A stretch of 39,278 bases of DNA from Hemicentrotus pulcherrimus. Its lineage: Eukaryota; Echinodermata; Echinoidea; Camarodonta; Strongylocentrotidae. Position numbers and translations under genes: made by a program. The notes under the pieces were generated by a model that had not been told where the DNA came from, searched no databases, and saw nothing but the letters and a program-made list of their open reading frames with translations. Location of the stretch: NCBI GenBank assembly GCA_003118195.1, contig BEXV01000274.1:129104-168381 (forward strand), given 5' to 3'. Every line of letters begins with the position of its first letter. Positions within the stretch are counted from its first letter, which is position 1. Below, in pieces: positions 22,991 through 34,174 of the stretch.

Positions 22991-23589
22991 AATCTGATGG
23001 AATCTGGCCTGTTGATTGACGTGATGCGACGTCGATGGCGACTGGATCTGTATGATGCACTGAGAATACAGTTTACTGTACACGGACCTTATATCTACTC
23101 AAGATTGCAATGAATGAATGTGAGATTTAAAAATACAAGCTATTCGGTTTAATTCATTGTCATGGCGAATTAGATCTAGATTTGTGTATATTATTAAGTC
23201 GGCTAGATCGGCCAAATAATGCGTGCTTTTTAGTAACATGAAGTGTGTAGATTTCAGATGTTTGAAGAATTTGTTGAAGATCTACTAGAAAAGTATTTGT
23301 ATTCATAAGTGTCGAGTGAATGAGCCGGAGGCAAGGTCAGCGTGGAAGGTGAAAAATACATTTATGCTAGGACGTCATTATTAAATATTTTGCTTGATAT
23401 CTTGGAACATTTTGTCGGACACCCCTTTCAAATTAAATATAGCAAAGTTCCACTTCCACCCCATCGATCCCCTCCCCCTCCCCAGCTGTTGGCCATGATT
23501 TCCATATCTTGAAATTCCACCCGTACCTCTGACAATAACCCATCACTGGTTGGATCGAGTCTAATGTACGCCCCCCCCCCCCCCCCCCC

Positions 23590-23723
23590 NNNNNNNNNNN
23601 NNNNNNNNNNNNNNNNNNNNNNNNNNNNNNNNNNNNNNNNNNNNNNNNNNNNNNNNNNNNNNNNNNNNNNNNNNNNNNNNNNNNNNNNNNNNNNNNNNNN
23701 NNNNNNNNNNNNNNNNNNNNNNN
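23590..23723. other. Assembly gap (134 N) after a poly-C run
   Basis: The gap directly follows an uninterrupted C run at 23571-23589, which probably stopped sequencing. The true gap length is unknown. Confidence 0.98.
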
Positions 23724-24194
23724 ACGTATTTGAAAGACACTGTTGAATATATTCACCTGTTCACTTCAAGCATTCAGCTTATTTTGCATTATTAAAATCC
23801 TCTCAAAGATTTGTTTTCATACTTTTCTTTTCCTTTCTAATCCTTTCTTTTTCCCTTTCCTTTTAAGTCTTCGCTCAGTAAAATTATTCAAGAGAGAGAT
23901 CGTTAACATGTGCAAGGTCCATCTTGAATCATATTGCGTACCATAAAGATACAAATTAAAGACTGAAAAGACGGTTCGGTGTGATTCATAATAAATGATA
24001 AGTAGGGACTTTCTCCAAGACTGCAGCACAAATCCATTGTGAGCGCCCCATCTGTAAATAACATTCCTTGATGTAAAGTCATGAATTTGTCTTTCATCGC
24101 ATTCAAAGCATTTTGAGCTGTGCGTGCACCCTGTTGTGCTCACCAAACCCAAACAACATTGATATACTTTTTTAATAGCTGCATGTTGTCATCA

Positions 24195-24262
24195 TCTATT
24201 GGTTGCATTTAAAATAGAGAATATTCAGCTCTTGGAGGAAATGTAGACGTATAGATTACCTA
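24195..24262 (+). promoter_or_regulatory. Possible core promoter of DXO2
   Basis: ATTGG (inverted CCAAT) at about 24199 is followed by the TA-rich TTTAAAATAGAG and the ATG at 24266. It is only suggestive, since such strings are common in AT-rich DNA. Confidence 0.2.
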
Positions 24263-24265
24263 ACT

Positions 24266-27200
24266 ATGAGCGACACAAGATGGAAAATTGAAGCAAAGGG
24301 CTTCTCTGAACACGTCCATCTCGGAAACTTCTCTCTCGATGAAAATCGGAACTACTGCGACGACCACCGCAATCGTAAATTCTTCGTCGATCCGGGGCTA
24401 TGGCCCAAGTTTGACCTACTCCCAGGTCATTCAGAGTTTGTTGATCGTGACCGTGGAGGTGATGACGGTGTCGACGTCAAGTCGTTGGATGTCTTGATGA
24501 GATGGATGCGGGATCATCAAGATGAACTTCAACGAAGGAAGATTTTGGAGATTCAGGCAGATGGTTCGAAAAGGTATTTGACTTTGAATCGCTTGATTTA
24601 CTTTGAATTTGCAAGTATAAGATAAGATTAGAACCAAAAACTTATTCATGGTATTGGTTGGCTTTTATTTTGTCTATTTGCTTTCAAGATTTGTTTCGCC
24701 CGTTCAAGAAATAGAGACATTGAAACCAATCATTGTTTAATACAGCCTGGATTAATGTGAAGCTCGAATGATTATCCATTTGTAAATGACAGAACAAACG
24801 ATGAACGTTGTAAAAATTGATTAACACATTACCTAAAAACTGAATATTTTAAAAGATCAGTTATAATGGTAAAGAGAGGAGTTTAAAATTATGTTGTATA
24901 ATCACAACCACTTTTGATTTAACATACTTGTTGAAACTAATCATGTGCAAATGGCATTTCCAAGCCTCAGAAAGCATATTTTCTATAATAAAAAATAAAC
25001 AAATTACGAAATGTAATTATCGTTAATGACACAAAGCTGATCATCAAACGAAGGTGGAATAATTGGAATTTTTTTCGGACAGGGTGTGGTCAGTGGAATG
25101 GTTACATTGTCAGGATACGAGAGAGAGGCATAAAAACAATGGATCTGGCCCGTTTATCACTAGTATTTTACTTGCTTCCTTTTGATTATCATTATCAGTA
25201 CCGAAGGTCTTTGTAAGTCGTCTCTTATTAGATTTCCATTTGAAATTGGACCATCATCACCTCATCATCCAATGCAGTAATGCACCAACTATAGAGTTTC
25301 ACAATTGCAGAATGCGAGATGTATAGGAGGGGCATTTTCCTCACCACCTTCAAGGCAAAACTAAAAGGGAGTGTTCAACTTCACGGGGGTAAATGACAAG
25401 CCAATGTTCATATATTTTCAACCAAATTTATTTAAAAGAATCCAAACAGTTGCATCTTTGAAACATGAGTGTCATAAATGTCATAAATGTCCCGCCTTTT
25501 CCACTTGTTGGACAGGGATCTTTTGAAACTCGTTACCAGTGCACCCCACCCACCCTACACCCTCCCTGACCCTACACCCTCCCTGACCCTACACCCTCCC
25601 TGACCCTACACCCTCCCTGACCCTACACCCTCCCTGACCCTACACCCTCCCTGACCCATACCCTCCCCTTCCATTCAATGTTCAACCAATATGGTGCCCA
25701 AACAGATTGGCGTTGGATTTCGTCATAAATGTCATAAATGTCCCGCCTTTTCCACTTGTTGGACAGGGATCTTTTGAAACTCGTTACCAGTGCACCCCAC
25801 TGACCCTACACCCTCCCTGACCCTACACCCTCCCTGACCCTACACCCTCCCTGACCCTACACCCTCCCTGACCCTACACCCTCCCTGACCCTACACTCTC
25901 CCTGACCCATACCCTCCCCTTCCATTCAATGTTCAACCAATATGGTGCCCAAACAGATTGGCGTTGGATTTCGTCACCCGGCGAGGCGCTTTGCACGACC
26001 TCTTCAAATCAGCCCACCTCAATGATCGCACGGAGTACCTGGTCACATTCTTCAAAGGAACTTACTATCTGGAGCAGCTGGAGCTACCGGGTCGGCACGA
26101 CAATCCGAACGATCCCGACGGGACTCAAGTTTACAGCGGGAAAAAGTTTGCCCAGTATTGCACAAGCGGTAAGTGTGCGAGAATAGTGGCGTAGCCAGCT
26201 GAAGATAGGGCTGGGGTACGCCCCCATCTTTCTTGATGCGCCACTGCCATTCGTGAAAATCGGGTAAATGCAGAGAGGGAGAGAGAGAGAAGGGGTAGAG
26301 GCGAAGAGAGTGATGAACTGCATTAGTGTGTCTTGTCATTAAATCAAACCAGGGAAAACTAAATATGCCTCGTTTGGCCTGATCACGGATTCCGGCCAAG
26401 TTCTGCTTCATGAATTTTGTTTAATTTGGCGGGGAAAAAAAGACTTAAACATCTGTGAAATCTATCAATAAAACTTCGCAACAATTTACTAGTTTTATCC
26501 TGTTTCATCCCCCCCCCCATTTTAATTATTTGCTTTTGGTTGTGTTTTGGGGTAAATTATGACAGTGGTTGATTAGTCTTGTCTTGTATTCCTTACCATT
26601 TCAATTGCCTATTTTCAACATTATAATCGGCATGGAATATATATATCCTTTCCCTTGGCATTTCTAAAGTTTGTTCTTAGACCTATTTTTTTTGGTTTAA
26701 ATCTCCCTCTCAAGAAAACGGGGCCAAGCCAGACACCACGCAACCGATCAACGACAACCTTTCCTACGAGGCCGTCATGGCGGCACGATGCGGCGACTTC
26801 AAACTGATGTTCGCCGTCGAGATCCATGCCGAGAGCAAAGACAACAGAGAGATTCCGACAACCTATTGTGGTTTACATAATCTGAAATACGTGAACATCA
26901 GGACCACCAGAGATTTCAACGCCTTGACAGACCTTCAACAATCAAAGGCTTTCTTTCGGTTAGGAATTTTATCAGTATACAATAAAATATTCCATTTTAT
27001 TTGTTTTACTATTCAGTGTTTAAGGTTGACTATTTTAGAAGCTTGCTTTGTTATTGATAAATGCATAATCCTTTATACCTTAGGTTTACACTAATTTATT
27101 GGCAATTTTTGATTTTTGTTTTCTTCTTCAAGAAGAAAACTTCTCGGATGCAAAACACGATGCTAATTTACTATGTCCTAAAAATTACTGTCACAATACA

Positions 27201-29293
27201 ATCACTTGTCACCGCAGGAGTTCGGGATAAAGTGATCACAAAACTTGTGTCTAACGTTCTATTGATTCATTTTCACTGTCCATGATTATCTGGGCCATAT
27301 CTTCTGCTTTTTATCGGCCTACGTTTCTTCGAAATTTTCAAGTAATTTTACTAAAAATGTTATATCGTCGGCATCTCTGCATACGCCTGTTATTTGTTTT
27401 GTTGTCCTTATTATGATTATCCTAAATTGATTCTCATCCTTTAAAATCTTGGTTCCAATGTACATGATGTACGAAGGCAGGTCATTCTATTTAATTTTCT
27501 CTTTTTTTATTACCTTATATATTATTTCTATATTCCACTGTCATCTGTTGATTCTGTTTAACTTTTTCTTTTATTTAATTTAAATACGAATAATAGACTA
27601 ATTCTACATCCCGAGCATTACACCAATATCAATGCTGTACGTGCTATATTTTATTATTTTTTGCGACCTATGAGTTTTATTTCAATTAACCCATTGCCCC
27701 CTGGCATCGGGGATTTCTGTATTAAGCCTATGGCAAAGAGAGAATTTCAGTAGTCAACGGGTTTATGAAATGAAAAAGTTATACATTTACTCTTGTCCTT
27801 AAATCCTAAGGAAGAAGCTGTTTCAGTTTTGGTCCCAGAACCACATCGCTGGTATACCCCGGGTGATCCTGGGCTGGCGAGATGATGAACGTCACGTGAT
27901 CACAAGAGCAGAAACATACAAGACTGAAGACATTCCCAGCTTTCCTTTGGTAATCATCATTTTTATAATTCGGAGAATATCGATTGTCGTAAAGACTTTC
28001 GCCATCAAAATTTATGTGTCTGAACAATATTGCTTGAATGTGTATTATTGTTTCTCTTCAATTCTGCATTTTTTTAAGCGCTATAGTACGTCGATCTTTT
28101 ATATTAGTTTCTAATATCATTATTAATTTTTCTTTCTAGATTTTTTTCTTTTTTAAAAGGTTATTAAATGTGTTAATAACGCAGAATATGAACAGAATAA
28201 CAAACAGTAAAAACATTTACGTAACGTCTGAGAAGGGTAAAGGGTTCTTCATCTATAAATCTATTAGAGAGCCTGCATGATGGGGAAGATAATGTTTGTG
28301 ACGATCGGGAGATATGAAAACAGGGAGAGGGGAAGACCTAAAGAGAAAGAAGTAACGTCAAGCAACTCAAAGTGAAAAATTGTCATTTATTTGATCTGTT
28401 TACTTCTATATTCATTGTATAATATCTTCTCTTTTTTTTTTGGACAAGTTTTGATTATGACCCCTTGTCTGTTTTATATTGAAGTGCTCGTGGAAACCTG
28501 CTAAATACTACGCGGCGATTCAGACTCTTCTCACCGAGATCACTCGGCTGGTGACAAATGATGATACAGGGTATGTCAATAACTTTATCTATCCGACTGT
28601 CTGATTAGTTTACGAACCCTTCATCGGTTACAAATAGTTCTTTTGTTTTTCAGACATACCCATATATGTTATATTTATTGTATTTTTGTTACCTGATTTA
28701 TCATTACGAATCCTATTTCCTTCGATACACATGCATATTTAGTATGAAGACATTTCAAAATAACACCATTTCTCTTCCATAAATAGTATCATCCTTATAA
28801 TTAATTAATGTGCCAAAGATGGGTGTCGAAACGCGACGGAAACTTGCCGAATCAAAGAAAGAAACAAATTCTCTATTATAATATACACTTTATTATGCAT
28901 CTGCCAGGGCAGTCCCGACCAAGGCATTGTGTTTTTGGTTTGTCCATCTTTCCTTCTGCACATCCGTCCGAACGTCCGTCCAACTTTTTGTTACCGCCAA
29001 AATCTGAAAAACGTAGATGAAATTTTGGAATATATCACTCGCCTTTATTGGTTATTCTACTACCCGTAATTTGTCCTATTCAGATACTTATGGTAACTTC
29101 ATTGTTTCGTTACTTGCATTCATTTACTTTCAGTGCTGTCTACCATCTTATCTTGGAGAAGGTCGAGAGTGCCCCTTATCCAGAATTGGTTGGAAAACTC
29201 TGCCACCGGACATTCCAGATAAAGAAACTCGAAGACGGTCATCACATGATCGTCACAGATTGGTTTATCAAGGATGTTCTGAACATCAAGTAA
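24266..29293 (+). CDS. DXO/Rai1 paralogue 2, predicted catalytically dead
   Basis: Six exons: 24266-24573, 25957-26168, 26715-26958, 27811-27949, 28485-28570 and 29134-29293. All have AG/GT borders and phases 2,1,2,0,2 as in DXO1 (exon 5 is 86 bases in both), giving 382 open codons. Shared landmarks are GNFSLD, LDFVTRRG, FFKGTYYLEQLE, FWSQNHIAGIPRVILGWRDD and TDWFIKDVL. The active-site positions have changed: GYKFEQY is GKKFAQY (Glu to Ala), GEVD is VEIH (Asp to His) and YMELKT is YVNIRT (Glu to Asn, Lys to Arg). The fold is probably kept and nuclease/decapping activity lost. The frame has no stop, so it looks selected. It arose from DXO1 or a common ancestor by tandem duplication. Exon 2 lies behind a duplicated acceptor. 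A role as an RNA-end binder or decoy is inference. Confidence 0.88.
25552..25660. repeat. 17-bp minisatellite, array 1
   Basis: About six units of CTGACCCTACACCCTCC, C-rich on the + strand. Confidence 0.9.
25799..25912. repeat. 17-bp minisatellite, array 2
   Basis: About six to seven units of CTGACCCTACACCCTCC, duplicated from array 1 with the surrounding segment. One unit has CTACACTCTCC. Confidence 0.9.
27686..27765. repeat. Short dispersed repeat (family C), copy 2
   Basis: It starts TTAACCCATTG, has TTAAGCCTATGG in the middle and ends CAGTAGTCAACGGGTTTA. It is related to 3293-3372 and lies in DXO2 intron 3. Confidence 0.5.
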
Positions 29294-29829
29294 CCATCGC
29301 ATCGTGAAAAATAGTCGAGATAACACATTACATCATGATGATTATAGATGTTCGAAATACAGGGACAGACTATATCTGAAGACGGCAATTACTTACGCCC
29401 CCGCTTTGAAAATAATCATTATCATGGTCATAAACGAGAATGTTATGCATGCACAAACGAGCCGAGATTTAATACTTATTGGGAAACATAAAAGCAGTGA
29501 GGTATTACCGATATGTATAAAGCCCGAAGCTTGAATGTGTCGCCATGGTTGCAGACAATACCTGAGTAGTATTAACATTCTTAATGTGCAGGTGCAGTTT
29601 TACAAAGAGAATATTACGCTGTCATACCGTTTTGTTTATAACACTGGATTATTATATTGTTCTCATGTTTTTTCCTTCAAAAAATGTATTGCAATTGCCA
29701 TTTTTCTCTTTTGTCGTTGTTTTGCTTTGTACGACTGTAATGGAAATTTGCAGTAGATGTTTAAATACCAATTGGTTTCGTCTTCTTGTACTGTGTTCTT
29801 TCACCTTGCAAATCTCTTTCACTTCTTAC

Positions 29830-29975
29830 CCACTCTCTCTATTTCACCTCTCTCTCTCTCTCTACCCCTATCCTACCCCCTCCCCCTCTCTCTCCCTCTC
29901 TCGTCTCTCGTCTCTCTCATCTCTCTACCCCCTCCCCCCTCTCTCTCTCACACACACAATCTCTCTCTCCACCTT
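29830..29975. repeat. Pyrimidine-rich microsatellite block
   Basis: Mostly CTCTCTCC-type units with a short (CA)n run; the open frames crossing it are low-complexity artefacts. Confidence 0.8.
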
Positions 29976-30570
29976 CCCATATTAATTCTATATCCATTTG
30001 TCTTAAGGTGTTTCATTTCACCATGCTAGAATATATCAACCAAGTCTGATCGTTTCAGTCAAGCTGGAGAACATGTAGATAAAACAAAGTTTGCATGGAA
30101 TGCTCTTCTTTATTTCATCATTATTTACATTTTCACATTGAAACAATGTATATTTCATTCATTTTATTTAAACAAACAATATGTATACTGATTAATACTG
30201 CTTAGTACGCATCGACAGAGAAGAGGTAAAGATTTACTTTTACAGGATTATAATTTCACAAAGATTCAGCCTGAAGATCATGGTTACATTTTCAAAACAG
30301 ACAACTAAATGTATGAGTAATCAGGTGTTTTTTTTACAGCATGATCATTTTTATGAAGTTCAGTTTAGTTTCAAAACAAAGATATTAGTATGAATCTATA
30401 CAATATAGATTTTGGTTCTTTTGAAAAAAATGTGTTTTTTGAAGTGTTGTAGCAAATAAAAAATTTGCTTGAAAAGGAGTCTACAACGATAATATACATT
30501 TTATGTAATCATAATGTTTAAATATTTAAACACAAAATGGGATAGTGACACTAAAAAGAAATGGAATGAG

Positions 30571-30668
30571 GGTGGGGAAAAGGAAAAGGAAAAGAGAAAG
30601 AGAAAGAGAAAGAAAAAAAGAGGGAGAAAAAGAGAAAGGGAAAGAGAGAGAGAGAGAGAGAGAGAGTA
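30571..30668. repeat. Purine-rich microsatellite block
   Basis: GGAAAA, then GAGAAA, then (GA)n units, about 98 purines in a row on the + strand. Together with the pyrimidine block 0.6 kb away it could form intramolecular triplex or pairing structure. Confidence 0.85.
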
Positions 30669-33600
30669 ACTTATCGTTTCTTGAGCAAAATGAAATGGGA
30701 ATGAAATGCGTATGAAGAAATGAAGAAGCAGGAAAATAAATAAAAATAGAAACAATTATACCAATACCAATATTTTCTCTTAGATTCGATAAAATAGTGC
30801 AATTAACATTTTCTACTCAACATAGGATAGCTGCTAAAGTAGAATTATCCAATAAACTGGAAGCGTCACAGAAATTAAAAGAAATTCCCCAATCAAACAA
30901 TGTTTTCTTTCAAACATGTCAAAAAAGCAACCCCCTTTAAAAAAAAAACTTGCTATAAACAGTAAACTTCACTCAATTTGGCACTGAAAAAAGCAAATCA
31001 AACTCTATGAGCTAGCTTCATTCTATAGTTATAAAGATCTTATATCACATCATAAAGTCACATATTAGAAGAAACCAAGTTTGGAAGTTTTATACAAGAA
31101 GAAATAGGGAGACATAGGTTTAAGGCACCAGGAAAAATGTTGCTTTTTGGAAAGGAAAAAAAGCATTGCCAAACACGTGATTGATATACAAAAGAACAAC
31201 ATTTTTGTAACCAAACTGAAAGTCTACAGAAAATGTCATTAATTGAAAAAACCGTTATACAATTTGTTTTATGGCTACATTCATCTGTATCTACATACTG
31301 ACCAGAGATCCTATTATGTGGTATATTCCTTATTTTTACTGGTAATTCTAGCACACTACATCTTCAAACATCTACAAACCTTGAACGAGGTGATTAAATA
31401 TTTGTTTCGACTCTACCCTGTGTTCTTCCTACAATTCTATGAAATAATATATACTTAAAACACAAAAGTGGAGTAAATATCGACATTCTTGGGAATAAAG
31501 TAGCGAAAGAAGATAGCAGCGAATACACATACTAAAGCTTTTTTGTCATAGTATGTTTCTATTCACTGTTATTCTTTGATATTATGGAAAAACCAATCAT
31601 TTACATAATAAAAATAAGCAGATATAACAAAGCTTTGTGTATTCTTTAGAGCCTCTTACACACACCTGATGTACACAGATTTGGAATGTAAATACAAGTA
31701 CATGTACTAATTCACATATGTAGTACTTGAACATTTTCCAGCATATTCATAAAAACACATAAAACACAACGCTGAAGAGACATTGAAAGACTAAAGAGTA
31801 CGAGTTTAGGAAAAATTTTGAGGAAAAGATTTCTTCAAAGTGTAAAAAACAATACAGTCTTGTGATTTCAGTTTACAGAAGGAATTGGAAATATGCTTTG
31901 TGTTTGCATCTTTGCAAAGGAAAAAAAAAAAGCCCAGCAAAATGGGATGAACAGATTTAAAAGACACTTTTAACTATTAAATATGAAAACGGAAGTAGCA
32001 TTAAAATACATGTGAAAGGATACACAAAATTGACAAATACCATCAATTCTACTCATTACAAAAAAAAAGACATTGACCTTAATTCATTTCTGTTTACATG
32101 TATTTCCCCTTTACTTCTGTTGCACGATTAATACTTACTCAAACGGAGAGATCCAATTGATATAATCTTCAATGGTTTTGACAATTGTAGACAGAAAATT
32201 CTAACACATAACCACTTTTGGTGTATCAAATGAATCAAAATTATAATGGAAGCAATATTGGAGAAATTTGCTGTAGCATATGATGGCAATATTGCCAGGC
32301 AAAGATTTTATATCTTTTGAGAGCAAAATTAATTCATTCTTGGGAGTATTATTTTTCAAATTTTTATTATAAAAAAAAAACACAATAATTACAGTCCTTT
32401 CATAAACACATGCCACCTGGATCTCAAGACCTCTTGTATTTCAAAAATGCAAATGAACAAAACTGTGCACAAATCTACACAGATGCTTGGAAACCACTTA
32501 ACAAGATTCAATGAAAAGCATAATTTTTTTCAGCATTATTTTGTAAAGTTTTGCTATCTTGTTTGTTTGACAAAGGTTTGTTCACAAGTAGTTGTTCTGT
32601 ATGAATTTCATTTTCAGAAAAAAACTCACTTGGCATCTATCTTATCCACTATGATCTTGCTTCCACAACTTAAGGTTATTAATTAATAATTATGATAACT
32701 GTTTTTCATTAAGTGCTTTACCAGTTAAAAGTGATCAAAGCACTTAGGGCATTATAGCCTCAATCATGTTGAATCATTTTCCTTACAATTTGTTGGTATT
32801 CATTGTCTTTTTATTTTTTTTAAGACGACCAACAAAAACACACAGGCAAGACAAGACAGGAAGATTCTATTCAAACATTTACAATTCTAGTATTCTTTAT
32901 AAACTATTTCATTCAAATAAACTTTTCTCTCTGGCAAGTGGCAAACAAAATTAATAAGAATTAATTAGAATTTCTTGTGTTGTCTTCACAAACTCAAGAA
33001 CTTCATACCACTCATATCTTCATCCATAGTATTCAACATGAAAGTTTAAATATACACATGATTTCATCACGATACTTCATTAGATGCAGAAGAAATAAAA
33101 CGAGAAGCACATTTGTTCTAAGCCACTGACAAGAAGGCATAGTGCCTTCCTCTTTGGAGAAGAATTTCTCGGAAATTTTGAAAGACTCGTCCGCTAAGTT
33201 ACAAATACTGATCATTAGAAAAATTTGAAAGATGATCTAAATTGTACGTGATCCTCAAAAGAATGATAAAATAATTATCAAGCTTATGTACATATCGATG
33301 ATTTGTTCTTAGAGCAAGTTTAATAAATGCTCCACTCATAAAATAAATGACATTCCATGACATTTTCTGATAAGAATTGAATTGAAGCGTTAATGTATTG
33401 CTATACTATCAATTTAATGCCTCAAAGGCAAACTCATTATCCATATCATTGTACTAAATTTTACTACACTGACATTTTAATTCTTTATCACATCAATAGA
33501 CTTTATTCCATGATGATGGATGTGAATATAAGACAAATTTACAGTCTAGAAAATATACAGGTAGTATTATTTCTGTGATCGCATTGAATTTGAAATAATA

Positions 33601-34174
33601 TATGCTGGTAATTGTAAAATATTGACTCCATTTAAGGGATGTTGAATGTGATCCATGGTGACAATTCATGGTCAATCATTAAATTTGTTTACTGAAAATT
33701 CATCAAATGTATTTTGCGCTCAATCTGAATGCAACAAATGCATGTACAGATTTAGATCTGAACATTTTAAATCAAATTCAGCCCTTTCCCATTGAAATCC
33801 AGATTATGTCAGTGATAGAGATTTAATGAAGGCCTTTTTATGAAATACTCTGTGTGGCCAACTGGCACTAAAAGGACACGCCATTTACTTTGGTAATTTC
33901 TTTCTTGAACTAAATCATCCCGTTGATGTATAGGTTGTGTAGAAACAACTGATATTGTTTTTTGGAATGAACTATTTGCATTTTGCAATGTTTCCTCAAA
34001 AAAATTAAACCTGTCAGTGCAAGGGTGAAGGACATGTAGAAACAAAACCAAAATGTATGTTGGGTATATCGTAGGCAGCCTCTGCAATATATCGTTGGCA
34101 GTGACGACGGCATGAATACATTTAAAACTACAGCTGTGGATGTTCAGCCTTTGAAGACGTCTCCGAAACCTCGC

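Larger units (their letters stand above)
17907..24265. other. Spacer between the two DXO genes, no intact gene
   Basis: About 6.4 kb between the DXO1 stop and the DXO2 start. It holds the DXO1 3' UTR of unknown length, a poly-G run near 18016, a GA microsatellite at 19236-19255 beside an N, retroelement and SRCR remains, a satellite, a CpG-dense patch and the assembly gap. No other exon could be supported on either strand. Confidence 0.6.
25471..25972 (+). repeat. 251-bp tandem duplication carrying a splice acceptor
   Basis: The segment at 25471-25721 is repeated at 25722-25972 with very few differences. Each copy contains GTCATAAATGTCATAAATG, CCGCCTTTTCCACTTGTTGG, a 17-bp minisatellite (CTGACCCTACACCCTCC), and the DXO2 exon 2 acceptor with its first 16 bases (CCCAAACAG|ATTGGCGTTGGATTTC). 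Copy 2 leads into the real exon; copy 1 leads back into the repeat. The two junctions share GTCA. Confidence 0.9.
29294..34174. other. Space between convergent genes, probable 3' UTRs
   Basis: DXO2 ends on the + strand at 29293 and the next gene ends on the - strand at 34175. No exon is supported between them. The part at 29830-29975 is pyrimidine-rich with (TC)n and (AC)n; 30571-30668 is purine-rich. The AT-rich block 30100-34174 could be a long 3' UTR of the - strand gene, with TTTATT at 30109-30114 (AATAAA on the - strand) as a possible end signal. Transcript data would settle this. Confidence 0.45.

Noticed and set aside
23433..23756. Open frames across the N gap
   Set aside because: Most of the codons are Ns or poly-C/poly-G.
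29584..30049. Overlapping open frames rich in Ser/Leu/Pro
   Set aside because: They translate a TC/AC microsatellite.
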